DNA of 64,000 nucleotides from Lutibaculum baratangense AMV1 (GTDB taxonomy: Bacteria; Pseudomonadota; Alphaproteobacteria; Rhizobiales; Tepidamorphaceae). The position numbers and the translations under genes were made by a program. The notes beneath the pieces were generated by a model. That model did not search any database, was not told where the DNA came from, and worked only from the letters and a program-made list of their open reading frames with translations. The stretch's first letter is position 1, and each line of letters opens with the position of its first letter. Where the stretch lies: assembly GCF_000496075.1 (NCBI RefSeq), contig NZ_AWXZ01000039.1, forward strand, positions 186,001 to 250,000, written 5' to 3'. Shown here in pieces: positions 38,676 to 48,102 of the stretch.

Positions 38676-39109
38676 CGCATCGCTTCACCGACCACGAGCG
38701 CCGCGGCCATCGCGATGTTGAGCGACCGCAGGCCGGGGCGCATCGGCACGACCACTCTCGCATCCGCGCGCTCGTGGACGCGCAGGGGCACGCCCGCCCC
38801 TTCGCTGCCGAGCAGCAGCACGTCCCCGCGGCGATAGGCGAAATCGAGATGAGGCGTGCTGCCGCGGGTGGTCAGGAGCACGATGCGGTCGCAAGCCGCG
38901 CGGCAGCTGCCCTCGAAGGCGTCGAAATCGACATGCCGGCGCACGGCGACATGATCGAGATAGTCCATGCCCGCCCGGCGGAAGCTCCTCTCCGACCAGG
39001 GAAAGCCCGCCGGCTCGATGATGTCCACGGCCAAGCCGAGGCAGGCGGCGAGACGCAGGATCGTCCCCGTGTTCTGTGGAATGTCGGGTTCGTAGAGAGC
39101 GAGCCGCAT
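38609..39109 (-). CDS. trmL: tRNA (cytidine(34)-2'-O)-methyltransferase
   Basis: A 166-residue SPOUT methyltransferase methylating the wobble position of tRNA-Leu. It starts [20 protein letters not shown] and carries the SAM-knot loops [11 protein letters not shown] and [21 protein letters not shown] at 39109 is chosen; the longer reading from 39391 runs back into the petA promoter and gene. It diverges from the petABC operon, a common Hyphomicrobiales arrangement. Confidence 0.94.
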   Translation of the reverse strand: MRLALYEPDIPQNTGTILRLAACLGLAVDIIEPAGFPWSERSFRRAGMDYLDHVAVRRHVDFDAFEGSCRAACDRIVLLTTRGSTPHLDFAYRRGDVLLLGSEGAGVPLRVHERADARVVVPMRPGLRSLNIAMAAALVVGEAMRQTGWATTGEAPTGTGRGGSSS

Positions 39110-39294
39110 GTGGACTTTCAACCGCAGTGCTACCGCTTTGCGACAAATGGAACCGCCCTCTCCTGCATTGCTGGACAACGCGAGGCAAGAGTGCAAAAAG
39201 GACCGACGCCGCCGCCCGGCGGTCACGCCCGCGCTGCGTCCCGAGGAGGAGGGGGGCGGGCGAATTCTCGGGGACTCTACTTGGGGAATTGGAC

Positions 39295-39855
39295 GTGGCC
39301 CATACCCACACGGACGCGGAAGAACCGACACGTCGGGACTTCCTCTACATCGCGACCGGCGCGGTCGCAGCCGTCGGCGCCGCCGCCGCACTGTGGCCCT
39401 TCATCGATCAGATGAATCCCGATGCCGGTGTCCAGGCTCTCGCCTCGATCGAGGTCGATCTGAGCGCGGTCGAAGTCGGACAGGCGATCACTGTCATGTG
39501 GCGCGGCAAGCCGGTCTTCATCCGTCATCGCACGGAGGGGGAGATTCAGGAGGCCGACGAGGTTCCGCTCTCGGATCTGCCCGATCCCGTCGCCCGCAAC
39601 GAGAACGTGGCCGCCGACGCCCCGGCGACGGACGCCAACCGGGCGGAGAAGCCCGAGTTCCTGATCATGATCGGGATCTGCACGCATCTCGGCTGCGTGC
39701 CTCTCGGTGAATCCGGCGATTATGACGGCTGGTTCTGCCCCTGCCACGGGTCTCACTACGACACGGCGGGCCGCATCCGCAGGGGGCCGGCCCCGCGCAA
39801 CCTCGATGTGCCGGTGTACGCCTACACGTCCGACACCACCGTGCAGATCGGCTAG
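39295..39855 (+). CDS. petA: Ubiquinol-cytochrome c reductase Rieske iron-sulfur subunit
   Basis: A 186-residue [2Fe-2S] subunit of the bc1 complex taking the first electron from ubiquinol. [20 protein letters not shown] is a Tat-type membrane anchor; cluster ligands are in CTHLGC and CPCHGSH. The GTG at 39295 (GGGGA 7 bp upstream) gives the usual N-terminus; the longer ORF from 39076 passes through the promoter. First gene of petABC. Confidence 0.95.
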   Translation: MAHTHTDAEEPTRRDFLYIATGAVAAVGAAAALWPFIDQMNPDAGVQALASIEVDLSAVEVGQAITVMWRGKPVFIRHRTEGEIQEADEVPLSDLPDPVARNENVAADAPATDANRAEKPEFLIMIGICTHLGCVPLGESGDYDGWFCPCHGSHYDTAGRIRRGPAPRNLDVPVYAYTSDTTVQIG

Positions 39856-39873
39856 CGGCGAGGGCAGGAAACA

Positions 39874-41154
39874 ATGAGCGGTCATCACCCCACATCCGAA
39901 CTCGAACATCCGGTCGCCCGCTGGCTCGACAGCCGGCTGCCGATCATCAGCGCCATGAAGGCGCAGTTCATCGACTTCCCGACGCCTAAGAACCTGAACT
40001 ACTTCTGGACATTCGGCGGCATCCTGATGCTGATGCTCGTCGTCCAGATCATCTCGGGCGTCGTTCTGGCCATGCACTACACGCCGCATGTCGACCGCGC
40101 TTTCGAAAGCGTCGAGATGATCATGCGCGACGTGAACTATGGCTGGCTGATCCGCTACATCCACGCGAACGGCGCGTCGATGTTCTTCGTGGCGGTCTAC
40201 ATCCACCTCGCACGCGGACTCTATTACGGCTCCTACAAGGCGCCCCGCGAAGTGCTGTGGGGGATCGGCGTCATCATTCTCATCCTCATGATGGCCATCG
40301 CCTTCATGGGCTACGTCCTGCCCTGGGGCCAGATGTCCTTCTGGGGCGCCACCGTGATCACGAACCTGTTCAGCGCGATCCCGCTGGTCGGCGCGCCGAT
40401 CGTCGAGTGGCTGTGGGGCGGCTTCGCGGTCGGAAACCCGACCCTCAACCGCTTCTTCTCGCTGCACTATCTCCTGCCCTTCGTGCTCGCGGGCCTCGTG
40501 TTCCTGCACGTCTGGGCGCTGCACGTCCCGGGCAACAACAACCCGACGGGCGTGCCGGTGAAGACGCCGAAGGACGCCATTCCCTTCCATCCGTACTACA
40601 CGGTGAAGGACGGCTTCGCGATCGTCTGCTTCATCATCTTCTTCGCCTTCTGGGTGTTCTACGCCCCTAACTATCTCGGCCACGCCGACAACTACATCCC
40701 GGCCAACCCGCTGGTGACGCCCGCTCACATCGTTCCGGAATGGTACCTGCTTCCGTTCTACGCGATCCTGCGCGCGATCCCCTCGAAGCTCGGTGGCGTC
40801 ATCGCGATGTTCGCGGCGCTGATCGTGCTGTTCTTCCTGCCCTGGCTCGACACGTCCAGGGTCCGCTCGGGCGCCTTCCGGCCGATGTTCAAGGTGTTCT
40901 TCTGGATCTTCGTCGCGGCCTGCATCGGCCTCGGCTATCTCGGCGCACAGCCGGCGGAAGGGATCTACATCGTCTTCGCCCGCATTCTGACGATCTACTA
41001 CTTCGCCCACTTCCTCGTCGTTCTGCCGCTGCTCGGCATCTTCGAGACGCCGCGGCCGTTGCCGAATTCCATCTCGGAGGCGGTTCTGAAGGGGCAAGGC
41101 GGGAGTGCCACGGTCCCGGCCGGGGCTGCGTCCGCACCCGAGAAGAGGGGGTGA
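39874..41154 (+). CDS. petB: Cytochrome b of the bc1 complex
   Basis: A 426-residue membrane subunit carrying two b haems and both quinone sites. Visible: [20 protein letters not shown], paired His in [20 protein letters not shown] and [20 protein letters not shown], and the Qo-site PEWY in [16 protein letters not shown]. It is a separate gene here, not fused to c1 as in Bradyrhizobium FbcH. An Ala/Pro-rich tail follows the last helix. Confidence 0.97.
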   Translation: MSGHHPTSELEHPVARWLDSRLPIISAMKAQFIDFPTPKNLNYFWTFGGILMLMLVVQIISGVVLAMHYTPHVDRAFESVEMIMRDVNYGWLIRYIHANGASMFFVAVYIHLARGLYYGSYKAPREVLWGIGVIILILMMAIAFMGYVLPWGQMSFWGATVITNLFSAIPLVGAPIVEWLWGGFAVGNPTLNRFFSLHYLLPFVLAGLVFLHVWALHVPGNNNPTGVPVKTPKDAIPFHPYYTVKDGFAIVCFIIFFAFWVFYAPNYLGHADNYIPANPLVTPAHIVPEWYLLPFYAILRAIPSKLGGVIAMFAALIVLFFLPWLDTSRVRSGAFRPMFKVFFWIFVAACIGLGYLGAQPAEGIYIVFARILTIYYFAHFLVVLPLLGIFETPRPLPNSISEAVLKGQGGSATVPAGAASAPEKRG

Positions 41155-41168
41155 AAGTGAGGGGATTC

Positions 41169-41963
41169 ATGTTCAAGACGAAGGCCGGCGTGAACGCGCT
41201 CGTCCTCGCGGCGGCCCTCTCCGTCGGCGGCGCCCAGTTGGCGCACGCCGCGGAGGCCGATTTCGAGCTGAAGAACGTCGACTTCTCCTTCGAGGGCCCG
41301 TTCGGGACCTTCGACCGGGGCCAGCTGCAGCGCGGCTACAAGGTCTACGTGGAATCCTGCGCGGGCTGCCACGGCATCGACTACCTCGCCTTCCGCAACC
41401 TCGGCGAGCCGGGCGGGCCGGAGTTCAGCGAGGACGTGGTCAGCGTCCTGGCCGAGGAGTTCCCGCGCCAGGTGACGGACGGGCCGGACGAGACGGGCGA
41501 GATGTTCGAGCGTCCCGGCACGCCGCCCGATCGCCTTCCGCCGCCGTTCCCGAACGAGGCCGCCGCGCGCGCCGCGAATGGCGGTGCATATCCGCCGGAC
41601 CTCTCGGTCATCGCCAAGGCGCGTGCCGGTGGCCCGGACTACATCTACTCCATCCTCACGGGATACGAGGAGCCGCCAGCGGACGTCGAGATGCGGCCGG
41701 GCCAGTATTACAACGCCTACTTCCCCGGTCACGCGATCGGCATGCCGCCCCCCCTCGACGACGGCCTCGTGAGCTTCGACGACGGTGCGCCCGAGACGCT
41801 CGACCAGTACGCGAAGGACGTCTCGGCGTTCCTGATGTGGACGGCGGAGCCGAAGCTGGAGGCACGGCGGCGCCTCGGCTTCGAGGTGATGGTGTTCCTC
41901 ATCATCTTCGCCGGCATGATGTACTTCTCGTACAAGAAGCTGTGGCGCGACGTGGAGCATTGA
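41169..41963 (+). CDS. petC: Cytochrome c1 of the bc1 complex
   Basis: A 264-residue haem-c subunit passing electrons to soluble or membrane cytochrome c. A signal peptide ends near AHA, the haem site is CAGCH near residue 62, the axial Met is in GHAIGMPPPL, and a C-terminal helix (VFLIIFAGMMYFSYKK) anchors it. ATG 41169 has GAGGGG upstream; GTG 41157 in the same frame is an alternative. The stop is followed by a strong terminator. Confidence 0.96.
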   Translation: MFKTKAGVNALVLAAALSVGGAQLAHAAEADFELKNVDFSFEGPFGTFDRGQLQRGYKVYVESCAGCHGIDYLAFRNLGEPGGPEFSEDVVSVLAEEFPRQVTDGPDETGEMFERPGTPPDRLPPPFPNEAAARAANGGAYPPDLSVIAKARAGGPDYIYSILTGYEEPPADVEMRPGQYYNAYFPGHAIGMPPPLDDGLVSFDDGAPETLDQYAKDVSAFLMWTAEPKLEARRRLGFEVMVFLIIFAGMMYFSYKKLWRDVEH

Positions 41964-41993
41964 TCCGGCCTCCCGGTCGGACGCACCGATTGC

Positions 41994-42018
41994 AAAGGGG
42001 CCCGTCGGGCCCCTTTTT
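41994..42018 (+). terminator. Rho-independent terminator of petABC
   Basis: Perfect AAAGGGGCCC-GTC-GGGCCCCTTT hairpin ending in a T-run (CCCCTTTTTG), 30 bp after petC and just upstream of mtnP. Confidence 0.93.
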
Positions 42019-42043
42019 GTTGTCTTTCCGAGGAGGTTTCCGC

Positions 42044-42919
42044 ATGACCAGGGCAGTGTTGGGCATCATCGGCGGGTCGGGGCTCTACGACCTGCCCGGC
42101 CTCGTGAACGCCCGGTGGGAGAGGATCGCCGGTCCCTGGGGAGAGCCGTCCGACGAGCTGCACCGCGGCGAGGTCGACGGGCTCGAGATCGTGTTCCTGC
42201 CGCGCCACGGTAGGGGCCACGCGATCCCGCCCTCGGAGATCAACTACCGTGCCAATATCGACGCGCTGAAGCGGGCGGGGGTGACGGACCTCGTGTCGAT
42301 ATCCGCCTGCGGTTCGCTGCGGGAGGAGCTTTCGCCCGGGACCTTCGTCCTGTGCGACCAGTTCATCGACCGGACCTTCGCCCGCGAGAAGAGCTTCTTC
42401 GGGAAGGGTTGCGTGGCGCACGTGTCGTTCGGCTTTCCCACGAGCCCGGCTCTCAGCGGGCACGTGGCGCAGGCGGCCGAGGCGGAAGGGATCCCGCTCA
42501 GGCGGGGGGGCACCCACATCGTGATGGAGGGCCCGCAGTTCTCCACCCTGGCGGAATCGAACCTCTACCGGTCATGGGGCTGCGACGTGATAGGCATGAC
42601 GAACATGCCCGAGGCGAAGCTCGCCCGTGAGGCGGAGCTTTCCTACGCCTCCGTCGCGATGGTCACGGATTACGACTGCTGGAACTCGGAGCACGGCGAC
42701 GTCGACGTCCCCACGATCCTCAAGGTCGTGCGCGAGAACGCATCCAAGGCGCGCCGTCTCGTCCTCCGGCTCGCGCGCGACCTGCCGCGGGACCACGAGC
42801 CGTGTCCCAAGGGGTCGGACCGGGCACTCGATACGGCCATCGTCACGCCACCCGAGGCGCGCGACCCCGAGCTCGTCGCCAGGCTCGATGCCGTCGCGGG
42901 GAGGGTGCTTCGCGGCTGA
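42044..42919 (+). CDS. mtnP: S-methyl-5'-thioadenosine phosphorylase
   Basis: A 291-residue purine-nucleoside-phosphorylase-fold enzyme splitting methylthioadenosine into adenine and 5-methylthioribose-1-phosphate, for methionine salvage after polyamine or quorum-signal synthesis. GIIGGSGLYDL, PRHGRGHAIPPSEINYRANI, MEGPQFSTLAES and TDYDCWNSEHGDVDV are diagnostic. AGGAGG lies upstream of the ATG. A group-IV PLP decarboxylase at 61132 could be a polyamine source in the same cell. Confidence 0.95.
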   Translation: MTRAVLGIIGGSGLYDLPGLVNARWERIAGPWGEPSDELHRGEVDGLEIVFLPRHGRGHAIPPSEINYRANIDALKRAGVTDLVSISACGSLREELSPGTFVLCDQFIDRTFAREKSFFGKGCVAHVSFGFPTSPALSGHVAQAAEAEGIPLRRGGTHIVMEGPQFSTLAESNLYRSWGCDVIGMTNMPEAKLAREAELSYASVAMVTDYDCWNSEHGDVDVPTILKVVRENASKARRLVLRLARDLPRDHEPCPKGSDRALDTAIVTPPEARDPELVARLDAVAGRVLRG

Positions 42920-42972
42920 GGCGGCGGCCGCGGATACGTGAACCATGACAGGCCTGACACGTTCAGTCGGGC

Positions 42973-43995
42973 ATGCTCCTGCTGATCGATCTTCCCGTCG
43001 CCGCGACGGTCGCCATCTTTCTTGCCGCGGCCGCGCTGGTCACCTTCGCCGGCACCCGGCTTTCGCCCGTGGCCGACGAACTGGCGGATCATACCGGCCT
43101 CGGCGAGGTGGTCGCCGGGGCTCTCTTCGTCGGAATCTCCACCTCGCTGCCAGGCATCCTCACCTCCGTCCTGACTGCCGCAGCCGACTACCCCTCGCTG
43201 TCGATCGGCAACGCGCTCGGCAGCCTGACGGCGCAAACCATGTTTCTCGCGATCGCGGACATGGCGTATCGCCGGGCGAATCTCGAACACGCCGCCGCGA
43301 CGGTGACGGGGCTCGCGCAGGGCGTCCTGTTCATGGCGCTCCTCTGCGTGCCGCTCTTCGCGGCCTCCTTCCCGCTGCCGGTGTTGGGAATAGACGTGGC
43401 GACGCTCGTGATGATCGGCGGCTACGCGCTCGGCCTGCGGCTCCTGACCGGCATCAAGAAGGAGCCGATGTGGGTGCCGGTCGAGACTTCCGAGACGGCG
43501 GAGGAGGAATCGGAGCCTGACGAAAGCGGCAGCTCCGCGAAGGAGTGCTGGAAGCGGTTCTTCCTCTACTCGGGACTGACGGCGGCGGGAGGGTACTTCA
43601 TCGCCGTGTCCGGCGTGGCGCTCGTCCGGCAGAGCGGCATGTCGGAGACGGCTGTCGGCACGATCTTCACGGGCGTCGCGACCTCGCTGCCCGAGCTCGT
43701 CACCGCGGTCATGGCCGTCCGGATCGGCGCCGTCAGCCTCGCCGTCGGGGATGTTCTCGGAGGCAACGCGTTCGACGTGCTCTTCCTGGGCGTCGCCGAC
43801 CTCTTCTACGGCGGATCGATCTATGCCGAGTTCAGCGCCCAGGACCGCTCGACCGCACTGATTGCCCAGACGATGACCGGAATCATCATACTCGGGATGC
43901 TGCGACGGGAGAGGAACGGCCCGGGCGGCATCGGCTTCGAGAGCGTCATCGTCCTGGGCCTCTACGCCGTCTCCGTCGCAGTCGTCGCCTTCTGA
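42973..43995 (+). CDS. CaCA-family sodium/calcium antiporter-like membrane protein
   Basis: A 340-residue protein of about ten helices in two inverted halves. The second alpha repeat is intact: GVATSLPELVTAVMA and GGNAFD. The first repeat reads GISTSLPGILTS and GNALGSLTAQ: the Glu of the usual TSLPE is Gly, and the usual GSN motif is GSL. An acidic Glu/Asp/Ser-rich loop (residues ~174-193) separates the halves. CaCA exchangers use one Glu from each half, so transport stoichiometry or ion may differ. Annotated by fold; function not proven. Confidence 0.78.
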   Translation: MLLLIDLPVAATVAIFLAAAALVTFAGTRLSPVADELADHTGLGEVVAGALFVGISTSLPGILTSVLTAAADYPSLSIGNALGSLTAQTMFLAIADMAYRRANLEHAAATVTGLAQGVLFMALLCVPLFAASFPLPVLGIDVATLVMIGGYALGLRLLTGIKKEPMWVPVETSETAEEESEPDESGSSAKECWKRFFLYSGLTAAGGYFIAVSGVALVRQSGMSETAVGTIFTGVATSLPELVTAVMAVRIGAVSLAVGDVLGGNAFDVLFLGVADLFYGGSIYAEFSAQDRSTALIAQTMTGIIILGMLRRERNGPGGIGFESVIVLGLYAVSVAVVAF

Positions 43996-44001
43996 AGACG
44001 G

Positions 44002-44208
44002 TCAGGGGAGGTGGAAGCCTCCGCCACCGAACATCATGCCCATGCCGCCGAAGATGCCGGCGAAGAGCATCATCAGGAACGAGATGATGAAGGACACGAT
44101 GATGGCGGCGGGAATGGCGGCAAGGCTCCACTTGATGAAGATCATCACGAGCCGGACGAACGGGATGTCGATGTCCGTGATCGTGATGCGTTCAGAGTGC
44201 TCGGCCAT
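44002..44208 (-). CDS. Small membrane protein with glycine-rich tail, 68 residues
   Basis: Starts at 44208 with GGAGC upstream; the longer reading to 44337 is not supported. A short polar N-terminus (ERITITDIDIPFVRLVMIFI) leads into a hydrophobic region of one long or two short helices and ends with MLFAGIFGGMGMMFGGGGF. It ends 6 bp from the converging antiporter-like gene. No function known to me. Confidence 0.75.
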   Translation of the reverse strand: MAEHSERITITDIDIPFVRLVMIFIKWSLAAIPAAIIVSFIISFLMMLFAGIFGGMGMMFGGGGFHLP

Positions 44209-44357
44209 GTGATCGGCTCCTGTGACTGTCGAATCCTCCCGCGACTCTTGGGGGATTGGGAGCGTTCCGGCAACGCAGTTTTCCTCCCGGTCCGCCTGAA
44301 GCGAACCGTCTCGCATGCTTATCTTCCCGGTAGACACGCAAGGGAAAGGACCAGGAG

Positions 44358-45224
44358 ATGGTCGAAGTCAGAGATCGGGTGGCCGCCTCGTGGCGCCCGG
44401 AAGACGAGGCCCGCACGCGCATCGGCGCGGTCGGGCTGAAAGTTCGGGATCTGGACCGGCTCGTCTCGTTCTACCGCGACGCCATCGGCCTCGATGTGGT
44501 GGACACACGGCCGGGCGAGGCAGTTCTCGGCGCAGGCGACGAAGCGCTTCTCCATCTGGCGGAGGACAGGGACGCCCGTCTCGACGACCCGCGGGAGGCG
44601 GGCCTCTTCCACACCGCCTTCCTGCTGCCCGACCGTGCGGCTCTCGGGCGCTGGCTACGCCACGCGGGCGACACGGGTCTGCAGCTTGAGGGCGCGTCCG
44701 ACCACCTCGTGAGCGAGGCGGTCTATCTTTCGGATCCCGAGGGCAACGGCATCGAAATCTATGCAGACAGGCGGCCGGAGGAGTGGCAGTGGAGCGAGGG
44801 CAGGGTGGGGATGGAGACGCTGCCTCTCGACGTCGCCTCGCTCCTGGCCGCCGCGCTGGGCTCGTGGACGGGCATGCCGGCGGGCGCCACCATCGGGCAT
44901 ATCCATCTGCGGGTGGGCACGCTGGATGACGCGGTGCGCTTCTATGGCGACGGGCTGGGCTTCGAGGTCGTCGCCGAGTATCCAGGCGCGCGCTTCCTGT
45001 CGCGCCAGAACTATCACCACCACATCGGAACCAACATATGGCGCAGCCGCGGGAGCGGCCGCCGCGACGGGAGCCGGACGGGACTCGAGTGGTTTTCGAT
45101 CGTGCTGGACCCCGAGGGCTTCGACGCTCTTGGAGCGAAGCTCGGCAAGCCGACGGGCGGCCACTACGAGGTGGAGGACCCCTGGGGGACGCGCGTCAGG
45201 CTCTCGCGGACGCCCGCCTCATGA
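44358..45224 (+). CDS. VOC-family protein with two glyoxalase-like domains
   Basis: A 288-residue tandem VOC protein. The first domain begins IGAVGLKVRDLDRLVSFYRD, the second IGHIHLRVGTLDDAVRFYGD. Likely metal ligands: His in LFHTAF (first domain), GHIHL and later Glu (second). It resembles the CatE-type catechol 2,3-dioxygenase group of uncertain activity. Its last 6 bp overlap the converging MaoC-type gene. Confidence 0.85.
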   Translation: MVEVRDRVAASWRPEDEARTRIGAVGLKVRDLDRLVSFYRDAIGLDVVDTRPGEAVLGAGDEALLHLAEDRDARLDDPREAGLFHTAFLLPDRAALGRWLRHAGDTGLQLEGASDHLVSEAVYLSDPEGNGIEIYADRRPEEWQWSEGRVGMETLPLDVASLLAAALGSWTGMPAGATIGHIHLRVGTLDDAVRFYGDGLGFEVVAEYPGARFLSRQNYHHHIGTNIWRSRGSGRRDGSRTGLEWFSIVLDPEGFDALGAKLGKPTGGHYEVEDPWGTRVRLSRTPAS

Positions 45225-45710
45225 GCGGGTCGCGAGGGGTTCCCGCCGCTCCAGCATGAAGGAGCCGAGGAAGCTCATGGCGAGGGCACCGTCGGCCTTT
45301 CGCGCCTCGACGCGAAAGCTGACGAGGCCCCAGCCGGGGTGCCGCTCGAGATCGCGCGTGCCGACGACCGTGTTGCGGTAGGTGACCTCGTCGCCGGGAA
45401 AGACCGGCAGCTTCCAGACGAGTTCGTCGAAGCCGGGGGACGGGCCGATCCTTGGCGGGCGCTGTCCCGAGGCCGCCGCCGTCCGCATCTGGCGCTCGAT
45501 GTAGCGGACGTTGTGCTTCATCCAGGCGCAGGTCGTGTGCCAGCCGCTGGCGCAGAGTCCGCCGAACTGGCTGTCCCTGCCGCCCTCTTCGGTGAGGTGG
45601 AAGCGCTGCGGGTCGTACTTCCGGGCGAAGTCCACGATCTCGTCCGCCGTGAACAAATGCGGGCCGATCTCGTAGGCCTCGCCGATCTCGATGTCCTCGA
45701 AGAACTTCAT
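45219..45710 (-). CDS. MaoC-like (hot-dog) hydratase, second of a pair
   Basis: A 163-residue hot-dog-fold protein: FEDIEIGEAYEIGPHLFTAD, FARKYDPQRFH (the catalytic Asp/His region) and ASGWHT. MaoC proteins hydrate 2-enoyl-CoA or related CoA thioesters. ATG 45710 overlaps the upstream gene stop by 4 bp (ATGA); the longer reading to 46301 runs through that gene. The pair probably makes a heterodimer or acts on related substrates; identity unknown. Confidence 0.87.
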   Translation of the reverse strand: MKFFEDIEIGEAYEIGPHLFTADEIVDFARKYDPQRFHLTEEGGRDSQFGGLCASGWHTTCAWMKHNVRYIERQMRTAAASGQRPPRIGPSPGFDELVWKLPVFPGDEVTYRNTVVGTRDLERHPGWGLVSFRVEARKADGALAMSFLGSFMLERREPLATRS

Positions 45711-46165
45711 CCGGCCACCACCGCGGGTTCCCGGCGCTCGAACATGATCATGCAAACCAGCGTCATCACGAGGTCGCCGTGCTGGTTCACGGCCTCGCCT
45801 GCCACCTTGACGAAGCCAATGGTCGGCCTCGACGCGGAGCCCCGCGTCTCGACGATCCTGACACGCATCGAGAGCGTGTCGCCGGGGCGCACCGGCTTCT
45901 TCCAGCGCAACTGCTCGACGCCGGGCGATCCCATCGACCTCGCATCGTGGAGGAGGTTGTCGCAGAGCTGCCGCATCCACAGGCAGACGGTCTGCCAGCC
46001 GCTGGCGATCAGCCCGTCGAAGAGCCGGTCCGCCGCGCCTCCCGCGTTCGTGTGCATCGGCTGGGGGTCCCACTCGCGCGCGAAGGCGACGATGTCCGCC
46101 TCGCTGAGGCTGACTGCCCCGAGGTCGAACGTGTCGCCCTCCCGAAGATCCTCGAAGCTGCGCAT
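45707..46165 (-). CDS. MaoC-like (hot-dog) hydratase, first of a pair
   Basis: A 152-residue hot-dog protein: FEDLREGDTFDLGAVSLSEA, FAREWDPQPMH and ASGWQT. It shares the DPQ-x-x-H catalytic pattern with its neighbour and overlaps it by 4 bp. The ychF gene upstream ends 14 bp before this start, on the same strand. Confidence 0.87.
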   Translation of the reverse strand: MRSFEDLREGDTFDLGAVSLSEADIVAFAREWDPQPMHTNAGGAADRLFDGLIASGWQTVCLWMRQLCDNLLHDARSMGSPGVEQLRWKKPVRPGDTLSMRVRIVETRGSASRPTIGFVKVAGEAVNQHGDLVMTLVCMIMFERREPAVVAG

Positions 46166-46179
46166 GCTCGAGGCCCGGC

Positions 46180-47277
46180 TCAGTTGGCGAAGCGGAAATG
46201 CATGACGTCGCCGTCGCGCACGACGTAGTCCTTGCCCTCGAGCCGCATCTTGCCCGCGTCCTTCGCGCCCGTCTCGCCTTTGCAGGCGAGGTAGTCGTCA
46301 TAGGCGATCGTCTCGGCGCGGATGAAGCCCTTCTCGAAGTCGGTGTGGATCTCGCCGGCCGCCTGCGGCGCCTTCTTGCCGTTCTCGATCGTCCAGGCCC
46401 GGGTCTCCTTGGGGCCGACGGTGAAGAAGGTCACGAGGTGCAGGAGCTCGTATCCCGCCCGGATGAGACGGTCGAGGCCCGGCTCCTCGAGCCCCAGAGT
46501 GTCGAGATACTCGCGGCGCTCGTCCCTCGGGAGGAGGGCGATCTCGGCCTCGATCTTCGCGGAGACGACGACGATCCCGGCGCCTTCGGCTTCGGCCTTC
46601 GCCTTCACCCGCTCGGAATGGGCATTGCCGGTCGCCGCCTCGCCCTCGTCGACGTTGCAGACGTAGAGCACCGGCTTCGATGTCAGCAGGTTCAGGGCCT
46701 CGAAGGCTTTGCGCTCCTCCTCGTCGATCTCCGCCATGCGCGCGGGCTTGCCGTCCCGCAGGACGACGAGCGTGCGCTCGATGAGCTCGACCGTCGCCTT
46801 CGCCTCCTTGTCGCCGCCCTTGGCGCGCTTCTCGAGGCCGGCCACCCGCTTCTCGAGGCTCTCGAGGTCGGCGAGCATCAGCTCCGTCTCGATCGTCTCC
46901 GCGTCGGCGATCGGATCGACGCGTCCCTCCACGTGGGTGACGTCGGGATCCTCGAAGCAGCGCAGCACGAAGGCGATCGCGTCGACCTCGCGGATATGGG
47001 CGAGGAACTGATTGCCGAGACCCTCGCCCTTCGAGGCGCCGCGGACGAGGCCGGCGATGTCGACGAAGGTCAGCCGCGTCGGGATGATCTCCTTCGAGCC
47101 CGCGATCTGGCTGAGTTCCTTCAGCCGGGGATCCGGCACGGCGACCTCGCCGACATTCGGCTCGATCGTGCAGAAGGGATAGTTGGCGGCCTGGGCGGCC
47201 GCCGTCTCGGTGAGCGCGTTGAAGAGGGTCGACTTGCCCACGTTGGGCAGGCCCACGATGCCGCACTTGAAACCCAT
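46180..47277 (-). CDS. ychF: Redox-regulated ATPase YchF
   Basis: A 365-residue Obg-family P-loop protein that prefers ATP and binds ribosomes and the proteasome-like machinery in relatives. [17 protein letters not shown] near residue 5, the TGS domain at the C-terminus and the [12 protein letters not shown]-type segment (here [20 protein letters not shown]) are typical. Follows pth by 83 bp, a common alphaproteobacterial order. Confidence 0.96.
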   Translation of the reverse strand: MGFKCGIVGLPNVGKSTLFNALTETAAAQAANYPFCTIEPNVGEVAVPDPRLKELSQIAGSKEIIPTRLTFVDIAGLVRGASKGEGLGNQFLAHIREVDAIAFVLRCFEDPDVTHVEGRVDPIADAETIETELMLADLESLEKRVAGLEKRAKGGDKEAKATVELIERTLVVLRDGKPARMAEIDEEERKAFEALNLLTSKPVLYVCNVDEGEAATGNAHSERVKAKAEAEGAGIVVVSAKIEAEIALLPRDERREYLDTLGLEEPGLDRLIRAGYELLHLVTFFTVGPKETRAWTIENGKKAPQAAGEIHTDFEKGFIRAETIAYDDYLACKGETGAKDAGKMRLEGKDYVVRDGDVMHFRFAN

Positions 47278-47360
47278 TGAAGATCCTCCGGCCGCGTCTC
47301 GAGGGCCGCTTGTGGCAGGTGTCTGTTGTGGTGGTCGGCGGAACGGGCGCGAACGCGCCG

Positions 47361-48071
47361 TCAGTCCCTCCGGCCGCCGGTCAGCTTGCGCAGCGCCTCC
47401 GCGAACGGGTTCGGCGCAGGTTCGGATGGCCCGACTGAGGCGCGGGGCGGGGTCGGCGTGAACTCCGGCGCGGACGGCTCCTTCTGCGGCTTGTCCTTAG
47501 CCGGCTTCGTCTTGCTCGCGACCTTGTTCATGAAGCCCGGGTCGTCACCCTTCGCGAGCAGACCGGCCGCGTCGGACACTGCCTCCAGCATCGGCTCGAG
47601 CCAGGCCTTGCGCTCCTCCTTCGCGAAGTCGCTGAGCACGTGGGCGTGCACGAGCTCCTTCACGCCGGGATGGCCGATACCGAGGCGCACGCGGCGAAAA
47701 TCCGCCCCGATATGTGAGGTGATCGAGCGAAGGCCGTTGTGCCCCGCAGCACCGCCGCCCGTCTTCGTGCGGAGCTTGCCGGGTGCGAGGTCGAGCTCGT
47801 CGTGAAAGACCACGACCTCGTCCGGCTGGAGCTTCAGCCAGCGCATGGCCTCGCCGACCGACTGGCCGGACTCGTTCATGTAGGTCATCGGCTTGAGGAG
47901 CGTGACCTTGATGCCGGCCACGTGGCCCTCGGTGGCCTCGCCCTGGAAACGGCGGCGCCATGGCGGAAAGCGATGCCGCTCCGCCATGGCGTCGACAGCC
48001 ATGAAGCCGATATTGTGCCGGTTTCCCTCGTAGCGAGGCCCCGGATTGCCGAGGCCGACGAAAAGCACCAT
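47361..48071 (-). CDS. pth: Peptidyl-tRNA hydrolase with C-terminal extension
   Basis: A 236-residue enzyme freeing tRNA from peptidyl-tRNA that dropped off ribosomes. [20 protein letters not shown] holds the catalytic His; YMNESGQSV and GHNGLRSI follow. The last ~45 residues are a Pro/Lys-rich extension ([20 protein letters not shown]) not needed for the core fold. It follows rplY by 31 bp and is in the same operon. Confidence 0.96.
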   Translation of the reverse strand: MVLFVGLGNPGPRYEGNRHNIGFMAVDAMAERHRFPPWRRRFQGEATEGHVAGIKVTLLKPMTYMNESGQSVGEAMRWLKLQPDEVVVFHDELDLAPGKLRTKTGGGAAGHNGLRSITSHIGADFRRVRLGIGHPGVKELVHAHVLSDFAKEERKAWLEPMLEAVSDAAGLLAKGDDPGFMNKVASKTKPAKDKPQKEPSAPEFTPTPPRASVGPSEPAPNPFAEALRKLTGGRRD

Positions 48072-48102
48072 CGGTCTCGTCCTTCGCGCCTATCGAGGGC
48101 GA

